Of a DNA stretch of 64,000 bases, positions 47,201 to 60,400 are shown in pieces (within the stretch, counting starts at the first letter, position 1; every line of letters begins with the position of its first letter). The position numbers were made by a program, and so were the translations under genes. The notes below the pieces were generated by a model. That model worked only from the letters and a program-made list of their open reading frames with translations. It was not told the DNA's origin and searched no databases. The stretch covers positions 37,870,501 through 37,934,500 of the forward strand of contig NC_084761.1 of the NCBI RefSeq assembly GCF_028858725.1, written 5' to 3'. The DNA is from Colius striatus. Taxonomy: Eukaryota > Chordata > Aves > Coliiformes > Coliidae.

Positions 47201-50200
47201 CTGAAAGATGGTAGATTCAGACTAGATAAAAGGAAGGCATTTTTTACAGTGAGGGTGGTGAAACACTGGGACAGGTTGCTCAGAAAGGCAGTTGATGTTC
47301 CATCCCTGGAAAAATTCAAGGTCAGGTTCAACAGGGCTCTGAGCAACCTGATATAGTTGAAGATAACCTTGCTTATTGCAGGGGGGTTGGACTAGAGGAC
47401 CTTTAATGGTCCTGCCCAACCTGAACTTTTCTATCAAGACGTGATGAACATCTGTACTATATGATATGTACCTTGTAAACTCTTCAACAGCAAACCTCTT
47501 AAAACTGATTTCTTAATAATGTGCTAGCCATAGATGTATTTGACCAACAACTCCTCCACAAATTTGAACAACCATCTTGTTTAATCAATGAATGCTATTC
47601 TCTTTGAATGACTTTTTACCATCATGAATAGTGGTTGCACACATGTCTAGGTGTGGGATATACCATAACTCCCTTCAGCAATCTTCTAACATGTTTTCAT
47701 ACTTGTTTTTCTTTTGTCTAAGTGCTGTCAGAAGGTGCCTGCCTTTGTTGCTTAACCACTTTTACTTCAGCCCACAACAGAGTTTGCCTTTGTTTTTTGA
47801 CTCAAAGTCATCCTTTTCATGTAATCCTTGTATCTGAACACATGAATTTTCTCACTTTTATCAGTCGATCTCCAGGTCGTAGTCTCCCATCACTTTTGGC
47901 AGGATCCTGAACAATATCATGAATGTAGCAGCCAACGTTATCATTACCTTTGGTCACTGTAAAACCCAGACTACCCTTTTCTGACTTCGTCATAGTGACT
48001 TGGAGCTCTGCTTCCTAGGGGAAGAAAATAGCACTTTACACCACGGACAAACAGAAATAATTTGATTGCTTTACTGAATTTAAAATAGACTACTGATTTA
48101 CCTACTGGTTTAAGTGGAACACAAGCCTGGACAGTATCAAGACACTTCTCAACAGGCTCAGCATAGCTGCTTCAAGTAAGCACCTCCAATGAATTCAGAC
48201 AAACTGCTGTTTCGCATTGAGCTAACCCTGGGACAAAGGCTCATGATCTAAACAAAACTGTGAAGGCACACACCGAAACTGACACCTTATTGTACCCTCA
48301 ACTACCTGCCATTTATAAAAAGGCTCTGTATTTTCTCAAATAAGACAACATATCAGGAATTATTCAACTGAAGAAAGGAGGTGAACATATTTTCCTAGAA
48401 TGAGATACAATACCATAGCTTATCTCAGGACTGAATACATAGGCAAAACATATCCATTTTGAGTTGTATAAATTTTGGTTTGAAAGATACACAGATCTGC
48501 CTCATTTGCGTAGAAACTCACAGAGCACCAGAAGGTCTGAGAAATCTGAAGAAGAGACTAAGAAGAGGACAGTTTGTCTCTTTGTAAAATAGAGTATGGA
48601 CTAGAATAGCTGTGTAACCTGAAAGATCCTCACAATTGAGACATATCAATGCTCAGTTTTATTTTATTTTTTCAATCTATAAATACATTATTTGAGGATA
48701 TGGAAGCAGTGTCTCTTCTGATACACATCTCTAAAGTATCAAGAAATTATTTCAGAAAAGTCTCAAAAATACGCTGCATTTTGCCACACAGCAAAAGACC
48801 TTTGGCATTCATAGATATAAATGCAGCAAAGAACAGGGTCTCTTGATGTCCCTCCTGAATGTCTGGTTTTATCCTCTGATTTTTGAATCAACACACAGAA
48901 AACTAGCATGGCAGAAGCAAAGTATGTGCCATTTAAACTTTGTCTGATGGTCTAGAAGTAGGCAAATATTTAATGATAAGATTTCCATGCTGAAATGACG
49001 CACAAAATAGACACATCTACCTATGTACACATGGACGTCTCCACATGCACAGGGAGAAATATATCAGCTCCTCAAGGGCCCAGACAGAAAATGCCTGCAG
49101 ACATTTCCAAGAGCAGCTGTAGTTTGATGTTTGCAAACAGCACATGTATGTGTGCCATTTATAAGGCTCATGTTCACATTAGCAAGCATAACTTGCAACT
49201 ATCCCATTTGAAAACTAATACGCCTAACTTGTGCCCAGTCATTCCCAATACCGTGGCTAAAACAACTTCTAGGTGGCCACAGCAGCAGATATATTTACGC
49301 TACTGAAAGATAGAAATAGTAAATTACTGGCTCATATTCTTCAGCATTCTTTTCCAATTGGCTGAGTAATGAATCCATTCCTCCCAGGTGTGGCGTCAGC
49401 TCAGCAGCAGGAGTAGCATAACAGTCACTTATTAAAACAGATGTTGTAACATCAGGAACAGTTCTACAGGCTGGAATCAATGGCAAATCCAATGGCAAGT
49501 TACTACAGAAAAAGCAAGCAAAAAAACCAACAATCAGCTTGTACAACATGGTTAGCATGTACAAATGAATATATGGACCAATATTGATTTTATGCAGATC
49601 TACAAAGCAAAACAAAAAAGTATTTCTAGGAATACATTCAATAAACTACTTTTGCAAACATCTTCTATAGTATTATGAAGATCATTATAAAGAACATACT
49701 TGTCCACAAACTCTGACTTGCTAGGATCAGGGTATAAGATGGTGCAAACAGCCTCCTCCTGACCTCCATGTGCTTCATACTGACTCTGTGCCTCTGTCAT
49801 AGCTTCATCTGAAGTTTGGTATAGTGTGGAATTCCAGCCAAGGCCCATCTGTGCTGTTGAGTCTATCACCTCCTCATCACCGCTCCTGCTGCTGTCACTA
49901 TAGTTGTCTATTCTAGAGGGAGATTTTAGCCTTTTCTTTCTCAGATCAGTAGTTTCATTTTCATCTGAGCTGTCACCTTGTTCTCCATTTGATGGACCAG
50001 GTACTTCTCTGCTGATGTCTGGAAATACTTGTTGGGGTGAATGAATGGGAGTCTGCAGAAAACAAGGACATTCAATTTACCAAACTCCAGTGCTGATGAC
50101 AAAAAGATGATGCCAAGACTACATAAAGTTACCAAAAGCAATTAGTGGCTTCTTCCATTTATATGGGGGTTGGACTAGATGATCTTTCAAGGTCCCTTCC

Positions 50201-53200
50201 AACCCTTAAGATTCTGTGATATGTTAGCTCAACTGTGTAAACATATCATAGCACAGTTTCACCAAGTTCAACACAACTTGACCGATACGAAGTGTGTAAA
50301 ACTTAGAAACATGTACTGCTAAAGAACTACAAATTAACCTAACAAAAACAAATATACTCTTGGCTCTAGCCTCAAAGTCTACAGACAGATACCTTTAAGC
50401 TGTGCGCAGTAGTCATCTAGGCAATTACCACAAAATCCCCTCCAAACAGAACACACCGCTGATGCTTACAGTGAAACTGTAGTCAAACTTCTCTCACACA
50501 GGAGGGAAATAGGGAAGCTTTCAAGTATAAAGCTTGCATAATGGACTACAAAAACTGTAATTTATGTCAAATACATAATATTTCGACAAGTTATTAACTC
50601 CTATAAGAATCACAAGCAGTTTTGACACCAATCACATATTCCCAACAATATCAGCTAGTAGACACACAAAGTTGAAATGCTTCATTTATGTCTTTATGGT
50701 GAAATTCTTGTGTTCATGAACACACTAATATGATAATGTTATAAACAAAGATTGTTTATAACAAAGTTTGTTTTTTCTTTTAATATATGCCCTGTTTTTA
50801 TTAAAGTTATTCCATACTGCAATCAAGTTCATTACAGGATTAATTAGATATTTGTATTATTAGTTTGTTCAGTTACTTGTCTCTTACATAAATTTTAACT
50901 TCCCTTAAACTTGAATTTGTACATTTGAGTTTCTGTCATTAGACTTGAATGGTTTTTATTGTTTGGTATTAAAGTAACTTAAAGACTTGTCTCCATTAAT
51001 TTTACACTTTGCTTTTCAGGCAAATTCCTCTCCACATCCTCCTTTGCTGAAACACATTTAATTTCTACTTCTTCCAAGTATCCTAAAATGACTTTCTGTT
51101 CTTTTGATCTACTTATTGGAGCATATAGAAACATTATTTGGGACACCTCTAATTTCTAGTAAGTAAATATGGCAATCTTTTCCCTGGTTTTCCATGCATC
51201 AAAGACAGAGAATTTGGTGTTTCACACAATATTCTTCCCATACATTACAGAAATGTACAATTTCTATTTGAGAACTAATTCCAGGTATTGGGCTGCAAAG
51301 AGTCCCTTGCCACAGGAAGTGTACTAAGCCAGTTTCACATATCTTAAGCCACAAAATGTAGGAAAATGAAGTAAAATTATTAAAGTCCTGCATTCTTTTC
51401 AAATTTCCACCAAGTACTCAGTATACTTCTGAGGGATTTCCTATATGAACCATGTTTGGTGAGCACCCTCCCTATCTTTCCATCTGTATCTTGCATTCAA
51501 CCCATCAGACTGAATAAATGAGTCTTCAAATAGCAATTAAAAAAAATCATATACACCTTACCAACAAAGAAGGATCGATGTCTGGTAGTATACCAGGTGG
51601 TGGCCGACAAAGGATAAGAGAGACTTCTGGAGATGTCCCCCTCAGAGCAGAGATGACTTCCTATGGCCACAGCAGGATTCATTATTAGACACGGACCCCC
51701 CAAATTTGCAGGACTACCACAGCATGAGTTTCACTACTAGATACAAACCTGCTGGGATAAACCCTTTAGTGATGCCCCATTCACCTTCAGAATGACATCC
51801 CCAATTTCTATCTGTCCACTTTCTGCGGCAGGCTGCCCAGGGAAGAGCTTTTTCACTCTCACAATAGTGGAGCCCAGTTGCTCTGGCGTAAGGTTATCTT
51901 CACGGCAGAAACTGAACCCAAGGCCTGAGCTATTCTTCAACAGCTTTACCTCAAATGTGTTCTCTGCAAAAGACACATTAACTAATTATTTCCCATAGCA
52001 TCTTGGCCATGAAAAAAAGAGTGTCTGGTGCTCTTACAGCAGGCATGACAATGCGTATACTCGCCCTCCCAGAGTTCTTTCACTTCACTGAACACAAGAG
52101 TTATCTAAAAGATTCGTTCAAGTTAAAGAGGACAAAAAGCTGATCACAGCTTCTTAAGACTGCTGGCTTCCGATGACAACATCCCCACCATACAGAAATC
52201 CAGAGTGTCTCCAAAATACTGTTCTCCAGAAAATCCATTAAGCAGCCTGTTAAAGCATACAGTGACATAACTTTTCTGGCCACTGAACAGACATTAGTTA
52301 GAGCAGCAACTGGAGTTCCTGGCAGACAGGATAAATCCCACGAAGGAAGACCAAAAAGTAACTGCAGTGGTTTCCCCATTTGGGTAGGCTTCCTTCCACT
52401 TTCACAGGTCTCCACCAAGAGAAGCTGAACTATGCCAACCTAGTCAGCTACACAAATACCTCTTTTCATTTCATTCGGCTCTTGATGTCTTCTCCCACAT
52501 GCAGAGGAACAACAGGACCTACAGAAGCTCTAATTTATATATAAGTATCTTAACCTTCCCTTGGCACCCCTTAGCAGCATTAGAGATAGCAGCACCCCTT
52601 TGACTCCAACCTTGCTACAGCCCTGGCCTGCAAGACTGGTGAAGCTGGGAAACAACAAAGAACAGTGAGAGAGCAAACACTTAATAGTTACTAAATGAAA
52701 TGACCAAGATGTGAAAGAAAATCTCAAAAACAAATGCAACAGGAAAAAAAGAGAAGAGTGTAAGGGCTTGGTATAGATTACTACCATCTCTTTCTGCTGT
52801 CTGCCTTTCTATTCTACATAAGAATTGAGTATTATAAAAACTGAAGGATGCTTTGAAAGTTCTGTCAATTGTCCTATGTGACCTGACCTCCAGTGACAAA
52901 GCTGTAAGTTTTAGTCGCTGGTTTCTCCAGGGGCTCACATGGCGCAACCTGATTTGGAGGTGTGCACTGTGGTGTTACTGGAACATGAACCTTGGCCACT
53001 GAAAGCTGACCTTTTTCCAACAGCAGATGCACCACCTAAAGAAAGAGATGAAACATTCTCTAGTTAACTAGCAATGGTCATGGAGATAGCAGAGTGTGGA
53101 GCACATGTTTCTTTCAAACTTGTCACAGTCAAAAGTTTTGCAGCAGTAAACTTTATAGACAACTCCCTTTTCTTAAAAGAAACTTGCAAGACACTTGCCA

Positions 53201-54393
53201 ACACAGAAAAAGAAAGGGTTTTCTTCCAGTAAGGCTGTGAGAGGGTTAGGAAGTGTCAAAGACAGTGTCATTTTCACATGTGTACAGGGAACAGAGCTCG
53301 AAGCATTTTATAAAGTGAGCACAAACAGTAGTTCTTAGCTGCTCTGAATGTGTACATTCCTTGGCTATTTCCCTGGCACAAGTATAATTACCTGTGCAGG
53401 TACTTCCATATGTGAAGCAACACTATTCAAGAAGGAGATACCATTAACAGAATTAAGTTCTATCCAAAAAGGCCAATACTCAAGCAAGGCCACCAATATA
53501 GCATGCAAACAGAGCTGCAGGTATGGAGGCCTTTGCCTCAGATTTGGGACCAGTCTGAAGCATGCTGCTACAGCTGCTTGACAATCTGTGCACATTCCTT
53601 CCTGTTAAGCCCAGAGACAAGGAGAAACTAATTCCATGTAGACTCCTCATCCATACAGAGAAAGAATTTCACTAGGGTGGGCAGTAAGACTTCAGTCCCA
53701 GGAAGCCCAGGCATCTAAGAAAGCACACCTAAAGCAACCAGGACACTGGGGAGAATTCCAGTTTTCAGGTTCCTTTACCTCTCTTCACTCATGAAGAGGT
53801 CTACTACAGGTAGGAGCAGAATAAGCAGCTGCTTACCTGCCCAGTGTTTCTCAGTGTTTCAACAGCTTGCTTATGGGTAGCACCTTCCAAACTAATCCCA
53901 TTGACCGATAGCACACGGTCACCTACAAAGGATTGATTAATAGTTTAAGAAAAAGTAGGTATAACATCATCTATAAAATGTATATGACACAGGGAAACCT
54001 TCATGTCTCAGCTAATAAGGATAGTTATTAAAATAACTTCTCTCTTGCCCCCATGCTCTGAGTCAAAAGGGGAACTTTTCAACTCAACCATACAGCTGGA
54101 CTCAATGGTCTTAAGCTAAATGATTCTGATTCTATGGGATAGTCCTATGTCAAAGCTAGCATTAGCCATCAGAATGATAGCCTGCCACAAATATCAGACT
54201 TTTTATTAAAAATTAATCTTATACTATAGTGGGAATTCTCATTTCAATAAATAACATGGCCTGGCTTACAAAGCAGTAACAATTACAGTGATTTTCTGTA
54301 TTGAGATGCCAAGCATGCCAAACAAGAAGACCACAAATAATTCAAAGTGCTTTCTCTCCATGGTTGGAATAGAGGTTTTCTTCATTATCACAG

Positions 54394-54426
<33 letters not shown>

Positions 54427-57400
54427 TGTGGCTATCTCCTGCTTTTCTCCTCCACTGTCTCAGCACTTTTCTGTTAGTTCTACATTTTTTTTTACATCTT
54501 CCCCTGAGCCATTAGCAATGAAGGCAGTATTTAAAGTGACAACTGCAGATGCAGTAGCTAGGAAAAGCAGCTCTTATTCCTAGTGAAAATGGTACAATGA
54601 AAGGAGGCAAACAGTTCACAGTTTCTATGTCACAGTGTACTGTCAAGTCTGTCACAGTTATTTGCCCTTTTTTCACATTAAGAGTCCCAACTGAAAAAAC
54701 TGAAATACTACCTTTTTCTATTCTGCCATCTGCTTCAGCTGCTCCCTTGGGAATAATCGCTTTCACATAAATACCACCATGCCTTATGCTAGTATTTACA
54801 CCGCCCTAAATGGAAAGAAAAATAGGATTTGTTAAGTCTTTTTGCAGCTAGAGTACTTAGCAATTAAACATAGTGTCACACAAGAAAAATTGTACTCAGG
54901 AAGCGCTTGGACTACTGGCATGTAAAAAAACCAGCCAAACTATCAAAATCAATGTTACATAAGGCATGTTTTTGCAGTCATGCAACTTTATTCTAAATGA
55001 AGTGGGGATGGAAGATGGCAAAAACATGACGCATGACAACACAAATGTGACCAAGACAAATTAATGTCCTTCAGCAGAAACATGTCTGCATTATGTTGGA
55101 TTTCACATGCTTGCATGCATATCAAAGCTCAGAGATGTGTAAGAGCATGTCAAAGCAGAAGATGCACATCCATGCAGTGCTCTACTCCAATACACCCTCT
55201 CTGATATAACAGGAAACTAAGGAGTGCTGCTTTCTCAGCTCGTGCAAGTTTGAAGGTCTAAGCTGAAAAATTCTGCTCAAACTCAACTGGCGTTGTTTTT
55301 GGAGGGGCTTTTTGCAGGCAGGGCTGGACCTTTGAAGGTCCTTTCCAACCCAATTCATTGCATGATTCTGGCTCGCTGCTGCACTATCAGTGCTTCTCCA
55401 GAAACTTGGGAGGAAAGTGGGAGATCAACAGTATATTAACATTTACTCCCAAAGCACACAGTATTACATGTGAAAACTTTAAAACATAGAGCCAATTGTA
55501 CACTTTCACACCACTGAATGTGATGCCAATGCAGGCAACAGAATGGAGGCTGAAAAAGGAAAGGACAATGAAGATATCACTTGGTCATCCTTTAAGGAAA
55601 ATCTTTGTATTGGTTTATATTTGTTTTCTACAAAGCCAATCCACACATACAGCATGTTTGATCCTATTCAATAGCCAACTTCTGATGAACCTTTGGTCCT
55701 CCAGCTGTCTCAAGTGATAAGCTTGACAGAGCAATATGACTTGGAATAGACTGCGATGCTGAAATAACAGAATTTCATTCTGTTCCTCCTAGAACACTCA
55801 CCATATATATACATGAGAACAGTGCTAGTCTTGTGAACCGGCACTCCATCTACATGCCTATTCCTATGGCCACATTCGGGAAAAGGTCAACTTAGTTTCA
55901 GGTATAAACAGCCAGTGAAAGCCACCAGCTCTGAATTACAGCTAATAACTGCTGTTGTATTTTGTTGTATTTTAACTAGTTGTTGTATTTTAACTAACTT
56001 TCCCTCCTTCAAATTACTGTGTAATCTGGCAATTAATGAAGCAGAGATAACGAATATAAAAATGTAAAATGCATTTCTGAATACAAAACAAGAGGAGTTA
56101 AAATTGTGTGCACCTCAGTTATAAATCATTCTCGTGTCTGAAGTCCCACTCTGCAGTACAGCAGGCCCTATACATGAACTGCCTTCAAAATGTTACAGTC
56201 CAAAGAGAAATTAGTCCATTAAAAATATGTTTTTGTCTCATGTTGCAAGAAAGCAGTGTCAGACAGGTCTTACTGGGATTTAAGTAGCTTTTTGTTTTCT
56301 GCCTTTTATCCAGAGAGAGAACACTGAACATGGTACATGTGTGAGGGCATGTATAGATACTCTTAAGTAACACAACCACTTCTGTTGCCTGCAATGCCAG
56401 TCAAGGAATGTCTGATTTATCTCCTTTGTAAATCTGCCACATTATTAAGTAGCAAAGGACGAAAACCATCTTGCTTTTTGTATTCATGAAGCAGCATCTG
56501 TGATAAGATTCTATTAGGACTTTGGGGCTCAATCATGAAACAACAATCAAGAGTTACTTAAAGGGCGGATGACAACAAGAGAGATATAAAATAATATTAC
56601 TTTTCAGCTTTAGGAAGATCAATCACACATCAGTAAAACCATATACTTAACAGTGACAGAAAGTATTTGGCTTCCTTGTAATTTAACAATTTAATGGGTT
56701 GCTGGGAGTAGAGAAAAAGAGAAAATATCTAAAAACCTTGTCAAACAGTACCGTGACACTTATTCCCAAGCCGTTATCTTTTTTGGCTAGTTCAACCTCA
56801 AAGATATCTCCAGGTTTAAGGAATGTTGCAGTAACCTTTTTAGAATTCATTTTGTTTGCTGTATTCATTCCCTTTATTAAAAAACAAACAAACAAACAAA
56901 CAAAACAAGAAGAGAGAATGATTTGCCATTAGAACAGAAGTTTACAGTTAAGACCATAAAGGGTCTGTTTTTGAGTCAGATGCAGCCAAAAGCACAGAAA
57001 TATGCTTGGCCTTCAGCAGTCAAGTCCTTATCGTCAAAAGGAGTTTGTCACAGAACACAGAAACCACAGTACTGCTGTATTACAGCAGCCTAGAGTCCAT
57101 TGGATTAATTTGCAAGAGATGCCCAAACTTGACTGAATAACCTCCAGCAGCTGAAAAGAGGAATTGCTGCTAGATAGGAATTAATTTGCAGTACTTGCCA
57201 TTGTGTACTTTCAGAAAGGTGAAGCAGCAAGCTGTCTCTGTTTGGAACATGGCTCACTGCTGAATTTTACTACACAAGAACAGTTTTCCATGGATTAGAT
57301 CAATCCCAAAAGATGAGTTCTGCTGCTACCCAATCCAGATGCATCACTACCAGTCTAGGAAAAAACTAAATTATCTGCCAGGTGAATAAACTTACCTCTA

Positions 57401-60400
57401 AGGGTGGTCACTAGACCATGATCATATGGGACAAAATCACCAAATTCAGTGAAAGTATTCTACAGATTTAACAAGTACACTATACACTCATCTGAAAGCA
57501 CAATGTGCCTCTAGTAAGACATGCCCATTTCATGACATTGGAAAGCTGGAAAGTTGTTTCATGTTGCAGGGGTGATCTTCTGCATTTATTTTGAACAAAA
57601 TCACCAAACTACTAGCAATTAGCTATTGGCATTTCCCATTAGAAGGATAAACTGCAGGCTAGGCTTCCCTTCCCCCATTTCCTTTCACCTTATTCACATC
57701 TACAGTCAAATATTTCACTACCACTATTATAGTGATGCAAAATATTAATATAAAATACACTATGCCTTTTTAGCTGGCTGTTGCTCCTGACTGCTGGAAT
57801 AAGTTGCTTCATCCATGTCAGAATCCCCTCGGTCAGAATATTCCACAGACTCCAGTAACCCAGGCCTTTTATTTTTCCCTCGAGTACTATCGGATGAGGA
57901 TCTTCTCTTATCATTCATTTTAGAAAGCCCAGACTGGGAATCACTGGCACACTGAGGATCCTGCTGGGCTCGACCACTTGCATGTTTGTTAAAGAAGCCA
58001 GCTGTCTGGCTCTGAGACAGGCTGGCACTCTCGGTTCTGGAATCCTGGGAGCTCACACTTCCATCCCGCTTGCCTCCCGAGAAACGAGACAAACTCCCTG
58101 AAACAGGCCTCTGGTGACCACCAAATTGGTTGTGTTCTTCTGAAGAGGATTCTGCCTCATTGTCCTGCACTGACGATGACCTCCTTAAAGAGCCCCTGCT
58201 CCCATTACTGACATGTGCAGCATTAGATGATGCTGAAACCAGGAGACAAGACAGTCATCAGTAGCTGGTTACATCTTATCTACCATATGACACAAATTTC
58301 TCAGCTTACAACCATGTATGGTTTTACTCATTCATATTATGCAGGACAATTTCTGTTTGACGATGCAACCAGCATGTCCTCACCAAATACGACTATAACA
58401 CACTTATTTGTTGAGTCACAGAACACAATTTCAAACATATACTAGCTAGGGTTGCTTATCAAAGTGACTGCAGTTGGAGTGATGTTTCACTCCTATGTCA
58501 GTTGATCAGATTAATAATTTTAAAAGAAACACTGAAAGTACTTTATGAAGGTGTCAGAAAAGACAAGAGTGCTCAAACTCAAAGAACAATTCTTTAATAA
58601 TAAGGAATATTTCTCTCCATACCTTTGGATAGCTTGTCCTTGGGCTGAGAGATAACAAGTGTCACATCTTCAGATGCATTCTCCAAAATTTCTAATGCTG
58701 CATGGTGGCTGACACCTTCTAAACTTGTGCTATTTATGGATATTAGTCGGTGTCCTGCACAAAAAGATATTGTCAAATACAATCTAACATCTACATTTCT
58801 ATCCACCAGTGACAACATGGAGTGCAGGTCTGAATATTTCTACACAATACATGGATTAGAAACAACTAAAATTCAAGTGATGCTGGAATAGGGAATCCTA
58901 ATCATTAAAAATCCCACAACAAACTACAAGAAGTGGTTATGAATTTTTCCCCTTTTAAAATCTTCCAAGTCTTCCCATATTATGATTTCTACTTCCATCT
59001 CTGCTGTAAGAAAAACAGTTGCAAAAACAAAAATCAAGAAGTTAAATAAGCAATTAACCAGCTCTGTTCACAGACTAAAGTGAAAAAAAAAGAAGCAGAT
59101 ATTAAAGAAATTCCCCCTGCTATAGCAGCCATATAGTTACAGTCCCTTTTTCCAAAATCAAAGTATGGACTTTGAGTTTTAAGAAATATAAAGGACAAAG
59201 CAATAAAACAACAAGAGATACAACAGCAAATAAAGCCCTTATCTTTATATGTAACTTGAATTTTCTAATATTTCAAAGTTTTATAATTATTATGGTAATT
59301 CAGATTATTTGTTTGGTTTTGTATATGGTTTAACAAAGAGGTATCACTGGTTTTCAGAAATTATCCAGAAGGTAACTGAAGTTCAGCATTTGCAACACCT
59401 GCAGCCATAGACGGAAACAGTACTATAGGCATGTTTGGCCTTTTCTTTCACCTCTTCTTATTTACACCATTCACCTGGTTTTAGAGATCCTTCCAAATCA
59501 GCTGGCCCTCCAGGAATAATTGAGTGAATAAAAATTCCCAGATCAAGTTTCCCTGTCTTCTCTCCACCGACTATTTGAAAGCCTATTACAAAACAGGCAC
59601 AAAGCAGGCAAAAATGTCAGCGCTCGCAGCATAACATAACACCAATCTGTATTTCAGAACCAATAAAAACTTAGTCATACTTATAAATGTAAAATAAAGC
59701 TATATATCTCAAAGAAGTCTACATGAAAGTAAATGGAAAAGCTTTTTTGATTAAGCTTGATTACATTTTGTATTGAGCAAGCAGCTCAGACTTTGTCAAG
59801 CTGGTTTCCCAGAAAAGCCCAGCAAAGGCTACAGACGAAAACTGTGGCAAGAGAAACATAATGAACAGATGACATTAAATGCACATTCACTGACAATATG
59901 AAATTTATTTTCTGTTTAAAATTTCTGGTTTTCTCAGAAAATTTAGGTGCTTCACCTAAATGTTTGAATCCGGTCTTAAGAACTGATCTTTTGAACTTCC
60001 TGTTTTCTTTTGAGGCTTCTAATCTATTTCTGCTTATTCTACCAGGTAAATCTGGGAAAGATGTTCAAGATGGGAAGAAATGGAAGATATCAGGTCTTCT
60101 CTATTATAGCTAAAACAGCAAAGTACCACGGATTGCATGGGAAAGAAATAAAATAAATCTTGCATTTCATATTAGTTTATTTTCTTTTTGATCAACTCCT
60201 AAGTTACTGGGCAGGATAAACACTACATATTATTTGTTTGCGAGATTTTTTTCCCTCCGCAAATCTACACAACAGTCTTATTCTGAACGACAGACAGAAC
60301 AATGTCCTTCAGGACACTTTAGAGGGTCACTAAAGCATAATACTGGCACCAAATTATTCATTACTCATACAGGGAAAAATTACGTGGCTTTATGAAAAAA

